From UMGS755 sp045595795 (lineage in GTDB: Bacteria > Bacillota > Clostridia > UBA1381 > UBA9506), in assembly GCA_045595795.1 (NCBI GenBank), contig JAZOBC010000051.1, positions 1 through 34,397 on the forward strand: a stretch of DNA of 34,397 bases, read 5' to 3'. The notes beneath the pieces are model-generated. The model was given only the letters and a program-made list of their open reading frames with translations, was not told where the DNA came from and made no database searches. The translations under genes were made by a program, and so were the position numbers. Below, piece by piece: positions 22,981-31,644 of the stretch (positions within the stretch are counted from its first letter, which is position 1; each line of letters begins with the position of its first letter).

Positions 22981-24279
22981 TATACAATCGTTTTTGATGA
23001 TGTCTTCGTAGGTTTCACGTTTTACCACCACATGAGCCTTGCCTCCGGATGTCATCACCATGGCGGGGCGGGGTAGACGGTTATAATTACTGGACATAGA
23101 GTAGTTATAAGCCCCTGTTGCCAAAACGGCTAAAATATCGCCGCTTTTTGCGGTGGGCAGGGCAATATCTTTACCTAATAAGTCTCCTGATTCACAGCAT
23201 CTGCCTGCAACGGTATAACGCTCGTTTTTTACGTCACTTGCCCGGTTTGCAAGCAGAAAGCTATATTCAGCATCATACAGAATAAAACGGGGATTATCGG
23301 CCATACCGCCATCCACAGACAGATAGTTACGTACCCCGGGAATTTCCTTAACCGAACCCACAGTGTAAAGCGTGATACCGGCAGGCGCAACAATGGAACG
23401 ACCGGGCTCCATCAGGATTTTGGGCAGTTCGATACCGCGTGCCTGTGCCGTAGCTTTTACAACTTTGCTAACGGCTTCCATATACTGGTCATAGGCAATG
23501 GGGTCATCAGATTCGGTATAACATATGCCAAAGCCACCGCCTAAATTCAGTTCTGTTATGGTGAGACCAATGGCATCTTTCACGTCGCCAATGAAGTTGA
23601 CCATTACCTCAGCTGCTTTTTCAAATGGGTCTAAATCAAAAATCTGTGAACCAATGTGGCAATGAACGCCGACTACGTTGATATTTTCAAGACTTGCTGC
23701 CTCTTTGATGATTTCCATAGCTTCTCCGGTTTCCAGCGCCACGCCAAATTTTGAGTCAATTTGACCGGTCATGATGAAATCATGTGTGTGTGCATCAATG
23801 CCGGGCTTAATTCTAAAAAGAATAGAGGCTTTTTTATCAAGTTTTCCGCATAAATCATTTAAACGGTGCAACTCTTCACGATTATCAACCACAATGCGTC
23901 CAACCCCTAAGGTCAGTGCCATGGTGAGCTCATCGTTTGTTTTGTTGTTACCGTGAAAATACACATGCTCCATTGGGAAGCCTGCTTTGTGAGCGGTATA
24001 AAGCTCACCACCGGAAACAACATCCAGTCCCATGCCCTCTGATGCAATAATTTTGCAGAGAGCCATGGTGCACAGTGCTTTGCTGGCATATAGAATCATG
24101 CCGTTGCCATCATAATATTTTTTCATAGATTCGGTATATAATTGGCAATTGTTGCGGATGCAGTCTTCATCTAAAACATAAAGCGGCGTTCCGTAGCTCG
24201 TAGCCAACTCTGTTGCGTCTATGCCGCCTATGGTTAAATGATTTTTTTCGTTGGTTGATAAACAAGTTGAAGTAATCAT
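22978..24279 (-). CDS. lysA: Diaminopimelate decarboxylase
   Basis: Decarboxylates meso-diaminopimelate to lysine with PLP. The 433-residue enzyme has the PLP lysine in LYASKALC (Lys67), VVSGGELYTAHKAG, YFHGNNKTNDEL, VGVHCHIGSQIFD, the glycine-rich phosphate site LNLGGGFGICY, EPGRSIVAPAG, and the dimer-partner catalytic cysteine in AGRCCESGDLLG. The start MITSTCLSTNEKN is fixed by GGAGG; a long in-frame upstream extension runs into the preceding gene and is rejected. It is the last gene of the glmM operon, 29 bases after the dehydrogenase gene. Its place beside glmS links diaminopimelate use and amino sugars, both peptidoglycan inputs. Confidence 0.96.
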   Translation of the reverse strand: MITSTCLSTNEKNHLTIGGIDATELATSYGTPLYVLDEDCIRNNCQLYTESMKKYYDGNGMILYASKALCTMALCKIIASEGMGLDVVSGGELYTAHKAGFPMEHVYFHGNNKTNDELTMALTLGVGRIVVDNREELHRLNDLCGKLDKKASILFRIKPGIDAHTHDFIMTGQIDSKFGVALETGEAMEIIKEAASLENINVVGVHCHIGSQIFDLDPFEKAAEVMVNFIGDVKDAIGLTITELNLGGGFGICYTESDDPIAYDQYMEAVSKVVKATAQARGIELPKILMEPGRSIVAPAGITLYTVGSVKEIPGVRNYLSVDGGMADNPRFILYDAEYSFLLANRASDVKNERYTVAGRCCESGDLLGKDIALPTAKSGDILAVLATGAYNYSMSSNYNRLPRPAMVMTSGGKAHVVVKRETYEDIIKNDCI

Positions 24280-24308
24280 GAGTTCCTCCGGGATTTTTTC
24301 GTTATATC

Positions 24309-25391
24309 TTATCGTAATGTGGCAAAAGCTGAAGCTTCTTCGGCTTCTGTCAGGGGCCATAAGTTTTGACTGACATTCTTTGCCGTAATTGCTTTTGCAG
24401 CATAGGCGTTGACTTCGTCTGCAGTCAACTTTACGGTTTTTGCCGTCAGTTGTCGGATAGCATTGCACAGTTCCTCACTGTCTTTGGCGCCATAGGCTTT
24501 CAGAACAGGCTCTAAACGCTCCGGTACGTGCTCTGCACACAGTTCTATAAATCTTGGCAACAGCAGCGCGTTTGCTCTGCCGTGAGGCACATTTTTATAG
24601 TATGTGAGCATGTAGCCCATGGAATGAACCACGACCGTTCCCGTGTGGGAGATTGCCATGCCTGCCAGGCAGGACGCCAAAAGCAGGGTTTCATAATCCA
24701 GTGTGCCGGCAATCACACCGGGAATGGCTTGTGCCAGATGCTTAAGAGCGGCTTCGGCATAAACGCAGGAAGCCGGTGATGAACGCTTGCACAGCATGCT
24801 CTCTAAGGCGTGACTCAATGCATCTGCCGTGGTATCTAAGAGAACATCGCGAGAAAGTGACTGCAAATATGCAGGGTCTAAAAAGGCAAGTTTTGGAAAA
24901 CAATCTTTATGTGCAAAACTTTTTTTGTTTTCAACTTCCGGTACAGTCAAAACAGAGTAGGGCGTTACCTCACTGCCGGTGCCGGCTGTTAAAGGGATTG
25001 CCACTAAGGGTAAAAGCTTATTTTCGAACTTTGCATCAAACAAAGCCAAAGGTGCAATATCGTTGGTTGCGTATGCTGCGATGGCTTTGGCGGCATCCAT
25101 GGGAGAACCGCCGCCAATGGCAACGATGAACTCTGCGCCAAACTCCTTAGCAATTTGTCCGCCACGAGAGCAGGTGGCAACGCTGGGGTTGTTTTCAACC
25201 TCGTCAAAGAGTTTCCATGTGATGCCACATTGGCTGAGAGCGTCGATGACATCCTGCAGGGCACCGCTTGCCTTTGCACTGGTTTTACCTGTCACAATCA
25301 AGGCTTTTGAACCATATGCTGTGAAACAATGTGCGTTTTCGGCAATGCAGCCTTTGCCAAGAAACACATGGGTAGGAATATAGAGTTCCAA
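24309..25391 (-). CDS. Iron-containing alcohol dehydrogenase family protein
   Basis: A group III NAD(P)-dependent dehydrogenase. The 360-residue product has the nucleotide-binding motif GGGSPMDAAKAIA (93-105), PLTAGTGSEVTPYSVL, and the likely metal ligands Asp190 and His194 (TADALSHALE), His256 (HSMGYMLTYY) and His270 (VPHGRANAL). The family acts on short alcohols, aldehydes, lactaldehyde or 1,3-propanediol; substrate is not readable. It begins one base after the rapZ stop, so the two are likely translated together. Its presence in an amino-sugar/lysine operon is unexplained. Confidence 0.92.
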   Translation of the reverse strand: MELYIPTHVFLGKGCIAENAHCFTAYGSKALIVTGKTSAKASGALQDVIDALSQCGITWKLFDEVENNPSVATCSRGGQIAKEFGAEFIVAIGGGSPMDAAKAIAAYATNDIAPLALFDAKFENKLLPLVAIPLTAGTGSEVTPYSVLTVPEVENKKSFAHKDCFPKLAFLDPAYLQSLSRDVLLDTTADALSHALESMLCKRSSPASCVYAEAALKHLAQAIPGVIAGTLDYETLLLASCLAGMAISHTGTVVVHSMGYMLTYYKNVPHGRANALLLPRFIELCAEHVPERLEPVLKAYGAKDSEELCNAIRQLTAKTVKLTADEVNAYAAKAITAKNVSQNLWPLTEAEEASAFATLR

Positions 25392-25392
25392 A

Positions 25393-26262
25393 TCAGTGGC
25401 CTCCCTGTTCTAATTTAATATCACGATGTGTGACAACCGTATAGTAATTTTTTTGGGACAGAAATTTCCCCAAAGCCTCTGCCAAGGCAACTGAACGGTG
25501 CTTGCCACCGGTGCAGCCAATGCTGATCACTAAATGCATTTTGCCTTCTTCAACATATTGTGGCAGTAAAAATTCCACCATATCTTTCAGTTTCTCGAAA
25601 AATGTCTGTGTTGTTTCCCATTTCATCACGTAATCGCGCACTGGCTCATCAAGTCCTGTTAATTCGCGCAATTCTGCCTCATAAAACGGATTTGGCAAGA
25701 AACGCACATCGAACATCAGGTCGGTATCCAAAGGGATACCACGCTTAAATCCGAAGGAAATCACGCTGATGTTAATATTTTCATATTTCTCACGGGATTC
25801 AAACAGTGCCAGCAGCTGATCCCTAAGCTGTTTTGTCAAAAGACCGCTGGTGTTAATGATATAATCAGATTTGTTACGGATTTCGGAGAGCAGGCGACGT
25901 TCCATTTCAATGCCGTCAATTAACAAGCCGCCTTTTGCATGGGGATGCTTTCGCCGGGTTTCTTTATATCGCTTAATGATGGTTTCATCACTTGCTTCTA
26001 AAAACAGAACTTCACAATGATAACCGCTGTTTTTCAGCAGGGTGATTTCATCAGCCAGACGCGTGATTTTATCGCCACTTCTGGCATCAACCACAAAAGC
26101 GATTTTTTCCATGTTAATATTAGAGTTCTGGCACAGGGTGATGAACTTGGTAATTAAAGTAGGGGGAATATTGTCGATGCAATAGTAGCCCACATCCTCC
26201 AAAATGTGAACAGCCGTGCTCTTTCCTGCGCCGGACATGCCTGTTACAATAATAAAATGCAT
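25393..26262 (-). CDS. rapZ: RapZ/YvcJ nucleotide-binding protein
   Basis: The 289-residue protein has Walker A GMSGAGKST (8-16), YCIDNIPPTLITKF, FVVDARSG, FLEASDETIIKRYKETRR, SFGFKRGIPLDTDLMFDVRFLPNP, and the C-terminal signature GCTGGKHRSVALAE. In Escherichia coli, RapZ binds glucosamine-6-phosphate and controls the small RNA GlmZ that activates glmS. The Bacillus homologue YvcJ hydrolyses GTP and usually sits with yvcK and whiA. Here it lies 22 bases after glmS, an arrangement that points directly to amino-sugar control. Full length for the family. Confidence 0.96.
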   Translation of the reverse strand: MHFIIVTGMSGAGKSTAVHILEDVGYYCIDNIPPTLITKFITLCQNSNINMEKIAFVVDARSGDKITRLADEITLLKNSGYHCEVLFLEASDETIIKRYKETRRKHPHAKGGLLIDGIEMERRLLSEIRNKSDYIINTSGLLTKQLRDQLLALFESREKYENINISVISFGFKRGIPLDTDLMFDVRFLPNPFYEAELRELTGLDEPVRDYVMKWETTQTFFEKLKDMVEFLLPQYVEEGKMHLVISIGCTGGKHRSVALAEALGKFLSQKNYYTVVTHRDIKLEQGGH

Positions 26263-26284
26263 ATGCTCTCCTTATCTACGGTAT

Positions 26285-28084
26285 TTATTCTACCGTTACC
26301 GATTTTGCTAAGTTACGGGGCTTGTCAATATCACATCCCTTTAAGCTGGCCACATAATAAGCAAATAGCTGTAAGAGTGTAACAGCCGGAGAGGGAGAAA
26401 ACAGAGGTTCTGTTTTCGGGATATATAAAACGCCGTCGGCACATTCTTCAATCATATCACTGCCTTCGGTTGCAATAGCAAGTACCACAGCACCTCTGGC
26501 TTTTACCTCACGGATGTTGCTGACGATTTTTTCCAAAAGCTTTTCCTGTGTGGCAACCGCGATGACAAGTGTGCCGTCTTCAATCAGAGAAATTGTGCCG
26601 TGTTTTAATTCGCCTGCACCATAGGCTTCAGAGTGAATATATGAGATTTCCTTTAATTTCAAAGAACCCTCTAAGGACAGTGCATAGTCTAACCCTCTGC
26701 CAATGAAAAATACAGATTTTGCATTAAAATATTGGGAAGCGTAATACTGAATTTTATCTTTTTGTTCAATCATGGCAGAAATCAAATCCGGCAGACGCAT
26801 GAGCTCTTCACCGTAATATTTTTCTTCATCGGCAGAAAGCTGTCCCATGGCCTTTTTCAGACTGAGAGCCAGTAGATAGACAGCAGTCAGCTGCGTACTG
26901 TAAGCCTTGGTGGTTGCAACGGCAATTTCGGGGCCTGCCAGCGTGTAGAGTACTTCGTCAGATTCTCTGGCGATGGAGCTACCCACAACGTTTACAATGC
27001 CGAAAATTTTGGCGCCTTGCTTTTTGGCTTCTCGCAGGGCGGCAATGGTGTCAGCCGTTTCGCCGGACTGGCTGATGACCACAACCAAGGTCTTGTCTGT
27101 AATGATGGGGTTGCGATAGCGATATTCAGAAGCAATGTCCACATCCACAGGAATACGGGTCAGTTCCTCAATTACATATTTTCCTACAATGCCTACATGA
27201 TAGGCAGAACCGCAGGCAACAATGCTGATTCGCTCAGGCACAGTATCAAATTTTAAAAGTCCGTCACGGATCACGGGACCTACTGTATTTAAGACAGACT
27301 GGGGCTCTTCCATGATTTCTTTAAACATGAAATGCTCATACCCGCCTTTTTCAGCAGCGGCAATGTCCCAATCAACTGTGAACACTTCTTTATCTATGGT
27401 TTCTAAATCGGTGTTATATAGGGTTACGCCATCGTTTTTGAGTACAGCAATTTCTTTATCATCAATGAGATAGACATTGCGCGTATATTTTAAAATGGCA
27501 GGAATATCCGAAGCAATGAAGTTTTCACCCTCACCCAAGCCGATAATCAGCGGGCTATCTTTTCTCACCGCAATCAGTTGGTCGGGGTGGTCGCTGGAAA
27601 TTAAACCTAAGGCGTAAGAACCCTCAACCTTATGAATAATCTTTACAACCGTTTCCAGCAGGTTACCCTGGTAGTAATAATCAGCCAAATGGGCAATCAC
27701 CTCGGTGTCGGTTTCAGAAATGAATTTATAACCCTTACCGATTAAAAACTCCTTCAGCTTCATGTAGTTTTCAATAATGCCGTTATGCACCACGGCAATT
27801 TTGCCTGATTCCGATGCATGGGGATGAGAATTCACATCGGACGGTTCGCCGTGGGTTGCCCAACGGGTGTGACCAATACCAATGCCACCGGGGAGTTTTT
27901 TGCCACCGTCAATCATATCATATAAATTTTTCAGACGTCCTTTTGTTTTTTCTACCGTAATAGCCCCTTCATTTAATACTGCTACGCCGGCTGAATCATA
28001 ACCTCTGTATTCCAGCTTTCGCAGACCGTCAAGCAAAATGGGGGCAGCATCACGATTACCGATATATCCAACAATTCCGCACAT
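26285..28084 (-). CDS. glmS: Glutamine--fructose-6-phosphate aminotransferase
   Basis: Makes glucosamine-6-phosphate from fructose-6-phosphate and glutamine, the first committed step to UDP-GlcNAc and peptidoglycan. The 599-residue protein begins MCGIVGYIGNRDAAP, with Cys2 as the glutaminase nucleophile after Met removal. GIGHTRWATHGEPSDVNSHPH and HNGIIENY follow in the amidotransferase domain. Two SIS domains carry IVACGSAYHVG, VVVISQSGETADTI, TTKAYSTQL and FIGRGLDYALSLEG, and the tail KPRNLAKSVTVE is the expected sugar-site lid. Only 18 bases separate it from glmM, leaving no room for the glmS ribozyme common in Firmicutes. Confidence 0.98.
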   Translation of the reverse strand: MCGIVGYIGNRDAAPILLDGLRKLEYRGYDSAGVAVLNEGAITVEKTKGRLKNLYDMIDGGKKLPGGIGIGHTRWATHGEPSDVNSHPHASESGKIAVVHNGIIENYMKLKEFLIGKGYKFISETDTEVIAHLADYYYQGNLLETVVKIIHKVEGSYALGLISSDHPDQLIAVRKDSPLIIGLGEGENFIASDIPAILKYTRNVYLIDDKEIAVLKNDGVTLYNTDLETIDKEVFTVDWDIAAAEKGGYEHFMFKEIMEEPQSVLNTVGPVIRDGLLKFDTVPERISIVACGSAYHVGIVGKYVIEELTRIPVDVDIASEYRYRNPIITDKTLVVVISQSGETADTIAALREAKKQGAKIFGIVNVVGSSIARESDEVLYTLAGPEIAVATTKAYSTQLTAVYLLALSLKKAMGQLSADEEKYYGEELMRLPDLISAMIEQKDKIQYYASQYFNAKSVFFIGRGLDYALSLEGSLKLKEISYIHSEAYGAGELKHGTISLIEDGTLVIAVATQEKLLEKIVSNIREVKARGAVVLAIATEGSDMIEECADGVLYIPKTEPLFSPSPAVTLLQLFAYYVASLKGCDIDKPRNLAKSVTVE

Positions 28085-28102
28085 TGTATTTCCTCCTCTT
28101 TC

Positions 28103-29452
28103 TTAGCCCAAACGAGCTTCAATCAGCTTTGCCAAATAATTTGCTTTTTGTGTAATGGAAGCAAGGTCGGGGCCTTCTAACATAACACGAACGCAGGGTT
28201 CTGTACCGGAAGGACGAATCAGAACGCGGCCTTTGCCGGAGAGTTCGTTTTCCAGTTGAGCAATTTCATCTTTGATGACTTTATCTTTATCAAAATCGTT
28301 TTTCTTGCTGTTTTGTACCTTGGCGTTTACCGTTACCTGAGGCAGTGTTTGGAAGACCTCTGAAAGCTCAGATAATTTTTTGCCGGATTTTTTCAAAATG
28401 GCAAGGAGCTGCAATGCTGAAAGCAAACCGTCGCCGGTGGTGTTGTTTTCCAAGAAAATAATATGACCGGATTGTTCGCCGCCTAAGATATAACCGCTTT
28501 TGAGCATTTCCTCCAGCACATAGCGGTCGCCGACACGGGTCTGAACAATGTTAATGCCCTTTTCTTTTGCCGCCAGCACCAGTCCTAAATTGGTCATGAC
28601 AGTTGTAACCAATGTATCTTTCACCAAAAGACCCTTATCTTTTAAGAAATTAGCACAAATAAACATAATTTTATCGCCGTCGATTAAATTACCTTTTTCA
28701 TCAACTGCTAATACGCGGTCGGCATCGCCATCGAAGGTTAAGCCCACGTCCACGTTGATGTTCTTCACATATTCCTGAAAATCCTTGGTGTGTGTGGAGC
28801 CGCACTTGCGGTTAATGTTGGTTCCGTTGGGATGGTTGTGAACAACAAAGGCCTCAGCACCCATTTCAACAATGACCTTAACGGCACTTTTATAGCTTGC
28901 ACCATCAGCACAGTCAATCGCAATGCGCAAATCTGACAAATCGCAGTCGATGGTACTTTTTGCAAAATCAATATAATCCTGCAGGGCAGTATCGCATTCT
29001 TCAACGGTTCCCACAGCGTCGCCGGTGGGGCAGTTAATTTCTTCGCTGTCGTCTAAGATGATGGCTTCAATGCGTTCTTCGATTGAATCATTGAGTTTAT
29101 AACCATTTGCATTGAAAATTTTAATACCGTTAAATTCGGCAGAGTTGTGAGATGCTGAAATCACAATACCTGCATCAGCTTCATATTTTCTGGTTAAATA
29201 TGCAACGGCCGGTGTAGGGATAATTCCCAAACTGATGACGCTGGCGCCCACAGAACACAGGCCTGCTGAAAGAGCGGCTTCTAACATATCGCCCGATAAG
29301 CGTGAATCCTTACCGATCAGGATTTTGGGCTTGTGATGTGTCTCTTTTGTCAACACATATGCCGCAGCTTTGCCGATTTTCATAGCTAATTCGCAAGTGA
29401 GCTCAAGGTTTGCAACGCCGCGAACACCGTCTGTACCGAATAATCTACCCAT
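28103..29452 (-). CDS. glmM: Phosphoglucosamine mutase
   Basis: Converts glucosamine-6-phosphate to glucosamine-1-phosphate, the next step after GlmS. The 449-residue enzyme has the start MGRLFGTDGVRGVAN, the phosphoserine loop ISASHNSAEFNG (Ser101), the magnesium loop DGDADR (241-246), GGEQSGHIIF in the sugar-binding domain and RPSGTEPCVRVM at the C-terminal phosphate site. It is the first gene of the minus-strand operon glmM-glmS-rapZ-adh-lysA, behind a sigma-A promoter. GGGAGG precedes the start. Confidence 0.98.
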   Translation of the reverse strand: MGRLFGTDGVRGVANLELTCELAMKIGKAAAYVLTKETHHKPKILIGKDSRLSGDMLEAALSAGLCSVGASVISLGIIPTPAVAYLTRKYEADAGIVISASHNSAEFNGIKIFNANGYKLNDSIEERIEAIILDDSEEINCPTGDAVGTVEECDTALQDYIDFAKSTIDCDLSDLRIAIDCADGASYKSAVKVIVEMGAEAFVVHNHPNGTNINRKCGSTHTKDFQEYVKNINVDVGLTFDGDADRVLAVDEKGNLIDGDKIMFICANFLKDKGLLVKDTLVTTVMTNLGLVLAAKEKGINIVQTRVGDRYVLEEMLKSGYILGGEQSGHIIFLENNTTGDGLLSALQLLAILKKSGKKLSELSEVFQTLPQVTVNAKVQNSKKNDFDKDKVIKDEIAQLENELSGKGRVLIRPSGTEPCVRVMLEGPDLASITQKANYLAKLIEARLG

Positions 29453-29517
29453 TCAAATAACCTCCCGTAAACTGTTTAAAGCGTTTTGTAAAATTGATCC
29501 AAAAAATTACCTTATAT

Positions 29518-29546
29518 ATTTTATCATATTTTTTTATAAATGTAAA
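29518..29546 (-). promoter_or_regulatory. Sigma-A promoter of the glmM operon
   Basis: On the minus strand TTTACA (29546-29541), 17 bases, TAAAAT (29523-29518). The leader is about 60 bases, AT-rich, and shows no glmS-ribozyme core. Confidence 0.7.
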
Positions 29547-29602
29547 AGGTTTTTATAAAAAATGTTTATAATAATATTAAAAAATAAAGGAGTTATCGAA
29601 AA

Positions 29603-29869
29603 ATGATTGTTGCACTGGAATCAGGATTAGAACATTTAAAAGAATTTTTAGAAACAAAAGGGCATGTGATTGTACCGCTTTATGGTGAGCAAAGAGCTGT
29701 AGATGCTGTGATTTATGAGCGTGAAAGCATGGCAGAACTCACCCTTTCTTTGCAGAACTATGCCGGATTGGAAGGTGGTATCTTCATGGTTTGCGCAAGA
29801 GGTCTTTCACCAGCACAGGTTGCAGATGCGCTCACATACAAGACAAATGACGGAACCGGTATTTTTTAA
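29603..29869 (+). CDS. YkuS-like (UPF0180) protein
   Basis: The 88-residue product resembles the UPF0180/YkuS family: IVALESGLEHLKEFLETKGHVIVPL, a central acidic-hydrophobic strand AVDAVIYE, and a C-terminal LSPAQVADALTYK helix like the family's LTAEEICQEV ending. The usual family cysteine pair in the middle is absent (DAVIYERES instead). Function is unknown. AAGGAG lies ten bases before the ATG. It is divergent from glmM across an AT-rich 150-base gap and separate from the downstream iron-sulfur operon, which has its own promoter. Confidence 0.72.
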   Translation: MIVALESGLEHLKEFLETKGHVIVPLYGEQRAVDAVIYERESMAELTLSLQNYAGLEGGIFMVCARGLSPAQVADALTYKTNDGTGIF

Positions 29870-29927
29870 ATTTAAAGGATTGACAAAAAAATCTTGTAAA
29901 AATTCCAATTTTTATTTATTTTTTTTA

Positions 29928-29956
29928 TTGAAGTTTTATAAAAAGTGAGGTATAAT
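29928..29956 (+). promoter_or_regulatory. Sigma-A promoter of the iscS-iscU-queT operon
   Basis: TTGAAG (29928-29933), 17 bases, TATAAT (29951-29956). The leader is about 65 bases. No obvious IscR-type site was recognised. Confidence 0.8.
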
Positions 29957-30027
29957 AAAAGAGCTGAAGTAGATTTCAGCGTAAGGCGTATTTATTCTAT
30001 ATCTTAAAAAACAGAGGCTGGAGTTAC

Positions 30028-31194
30028 ATGAATCGATTTGTATATTTAGACAACAGTGCGACGACACCGGTAAAACCGGAGGTTTTGGAGGCGATGCTTC
30101 CATTTCTCAAAGAAGAATATGGCAATCCGTCTTCCATTTATCAAAAAGCGGCTGCTTCCGAACAGGCTGTTTCTCTTGCCAGACAGCAGGTGGCAGAGGC
30201 GGTGCATGCTGAGACATCAGAAATCTTTTTCACAGCCTGCGGCACTGAGGCAGACAACTGGGCGATTAAAGGCATTGCCTTTGCACATCAGCATAAGGGT
30301 AAACACATCATTACCTCTCAAATTGAGCACCATGCAGTGCTACACACCCTGCAATATTTAGAAAAACAGGGCTTTACAGTTACCTATTTGCCTGTTGACA
30401 AAGAGGGTAGAGTCTGTCCTTCAGATTTTGAAGCAGCCATCAAAGAAGATACCATTTTGGCCACCATTATGATGGCAAATAATGAAATCGGAACCATTGA
30501 ACCAATTCGTGAGTTGGCTGCCATTGCAAAAGCGCATAACGTTCTGTTTCACACCGATGCAGTGCAGGCGGTGGGTTCTGTTCCGGTGGATGTGAAAGAG
30601 TTGGGTGTGGATTTATTGTCTCTTTCGGCGCATAAATTCGGCGGCCCGAAGGGTGTTGGTGCTTTGTTTATTAAAAAGGGCACTAAGATCGATACTTTTA
30701 TGCATGGCGGTGCGCAGGAGCGCAATCGCCGTGCCGGTACAGAGAACGTAGCTGGTATTGCAGGTCTTGGTAAGGCGATTTCTCTTGCGACCGGTGCTCT
30801 GTGTGAAAAGGAAAAGAGAATCCGTGCCCTGCGTGATAAGTTGATTGACGGCGTTCTGTCAACGATTCCCGATTGTCATTTAAATGGCTCAAGAGAGCAT
30901 CGGTTGCCCGGTAATGCAAATTTCTGTTTCCGTTATATTGAAGGCGAAGCATTGCTTCTGCGTCTTGATGCTAAGGGCATAGCGGCGTCCAGTGGTTCAG
31001 CTTGCACCAGCGGTTCGTTAGATCCGTCTCATGTGCTTTTGGCGCTGGGTTTGCCACATGAAATTGCCCATGGGTCATTACGTCTTTCGATTGGTGAACA
31101 AAATACAGAAGAGGATATTGATTATGTGTTAGAGGTGCTGCCCGGTATTGTCAACATACTTCGTATGATGTCACCTCTTTATCCCGGAAATTAA
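30028..31194 (+). CDS. iscS: Cysteine desulfurase, NifS/IscS type
   Basis: Supplies sulfur from cysteine as a persulfide for iron-sulfur clusters and thio-modified tRNA. The 388-residue enzyme has the start VYLDNSATTPVKPEV, the PLP-stacking His in SQIEHHAVLHT, HTDAVQAVG, the PLP lysine in SLSAHKFGGPKG (Lys203), and the mobile catalytic loop ASSGSACTSGSLDPSHVL (Cys326). It is the NifS/IscS-type enzyme; the second desulfurase in the window lacks this long loop. GGAG precedes the ATG. iscU follows by 15 bases, the standard NifS-NifU pairing of Clostridia. Confidence 0.96.
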   Translation: MNRFVYLDNSATTPVKPEVLEAMLPFLKEEYGNPSSIYQKAAASEQAVSLARQQVAEAVHAETSEIFFTACGTEADNWAIKGIAFAHQHKGKHIITSQIEHHAVLHTLQYLEKQGFTVTYLPVDKEGRVCPSDFEAAIKEDTILATIMMANNEIGTIEPIRELAAIAKAHNVLFHTDAVQAVGSVPVDVKELGVDLLSLSAHKFGGPKGVGALFIKKGTKIDTFMHGGAQERNRRAGTENVAGIAGLGKAISLATGALCEKEKRIRALRDKLIDGVLSTIPDCHLNGSREHRLPGNANFCFRYIEGEALLLRLDAKGIAASSGSACTSGSLDPSHVLLALGLPHEIAHGSLRLSIGEQNTEEDIDYVLEVLPGIVNILRMMSPLYPGN

Positions 31195-31209
31195 AAAGGA
31201 GACTTTGTT

Positions 31210-31644
31210 ATGTATAGCGAAAAGGTTATGGATCATTTTGAAAATCCCAGAAACGTGGGAGAACTTGCCGATGCCAATGCAGTTGGTCAGGTGGGCAACG
31301 CCAAATGCGGCGATATTATGAAAATGTATATGAAAATCGAAGACGGTGTGATTGTGGACTGCACCTTTAAAACCTTTGGCTGTGGTGCTGCCATTGCGAC
31401 CAGCTCTATGGCAACCGAAATGGTGAAGGGTAAAACGGTCGAAGAAGCGCGTAAACTCACAAACAAAGCCGTAATGGAGGCGTTAGACGGTTTGCCGCCT
31501 GCCAAAGTGCATTGCTCTGTTTTGGCAGAAGAAGCCATTGAGGCAGCCATTGAAGATTATTACAAGCGAAACAACCTTACCTTTGAACCGAAAAAATCTT
31601 GCTCTGGTTGCTGCGGAAGTTGTGATCATCATGACCATGCTTAA
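31210..31644 (+). CDS. iscU: Iron-sulfur cluster scaffold IscU/NifU with Cys/His tail
   Basis: Scaffold on which [2Fe-2S] or [4Fe-4S] clusters are built with sulfur from IscS. The 144-residue protein has YSEKVMDHFENPRNVG and the three ligand cysteines: Cys33 in AKCGD with Asp35, Cys58 in FGCGAAIATSS, and Cys102 in KVHCSVLAEEAI. Beyond the normal domain (about residue 127) it has an extra tail KKSCSGCCGSCDHHDHA with four cysteines and three histidines, a possible added metal site. The last 14 bases overlap the start of queT. Confidence 0.95.
   Translation: MYSEKVMDHFENPRNVGELADANAVGQVGNAKCGDIMKMYMKIEDGVIVDCTFKTFGCGAAIATSSMATEMVKGKTVEEARKLTNKAVMEALDGLPPAKVHCSVLAEEAIEAAIEDYYKRNNLTFEPKKSCSGCCGSCDHHDHA

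Noticed and set aside
24280..24468. 63-codon N-terminal extension of LysA
   Set aside because: It overlaps the end of the dehydrogenase gene. GGAGG marks the ATG at 24279, and the product then has normal length.
28085..28102. glmS ribozyme before glmS
   Set aside because: Only 18 bases separate glmM and glmS. The region before glmM (29453-29602) is AT-rich with no ribozyme core.
30119..30361. Second frame within iscS
   Set aside because: An out-of-frame shadow inside a clear cysteine desulfurase gene.
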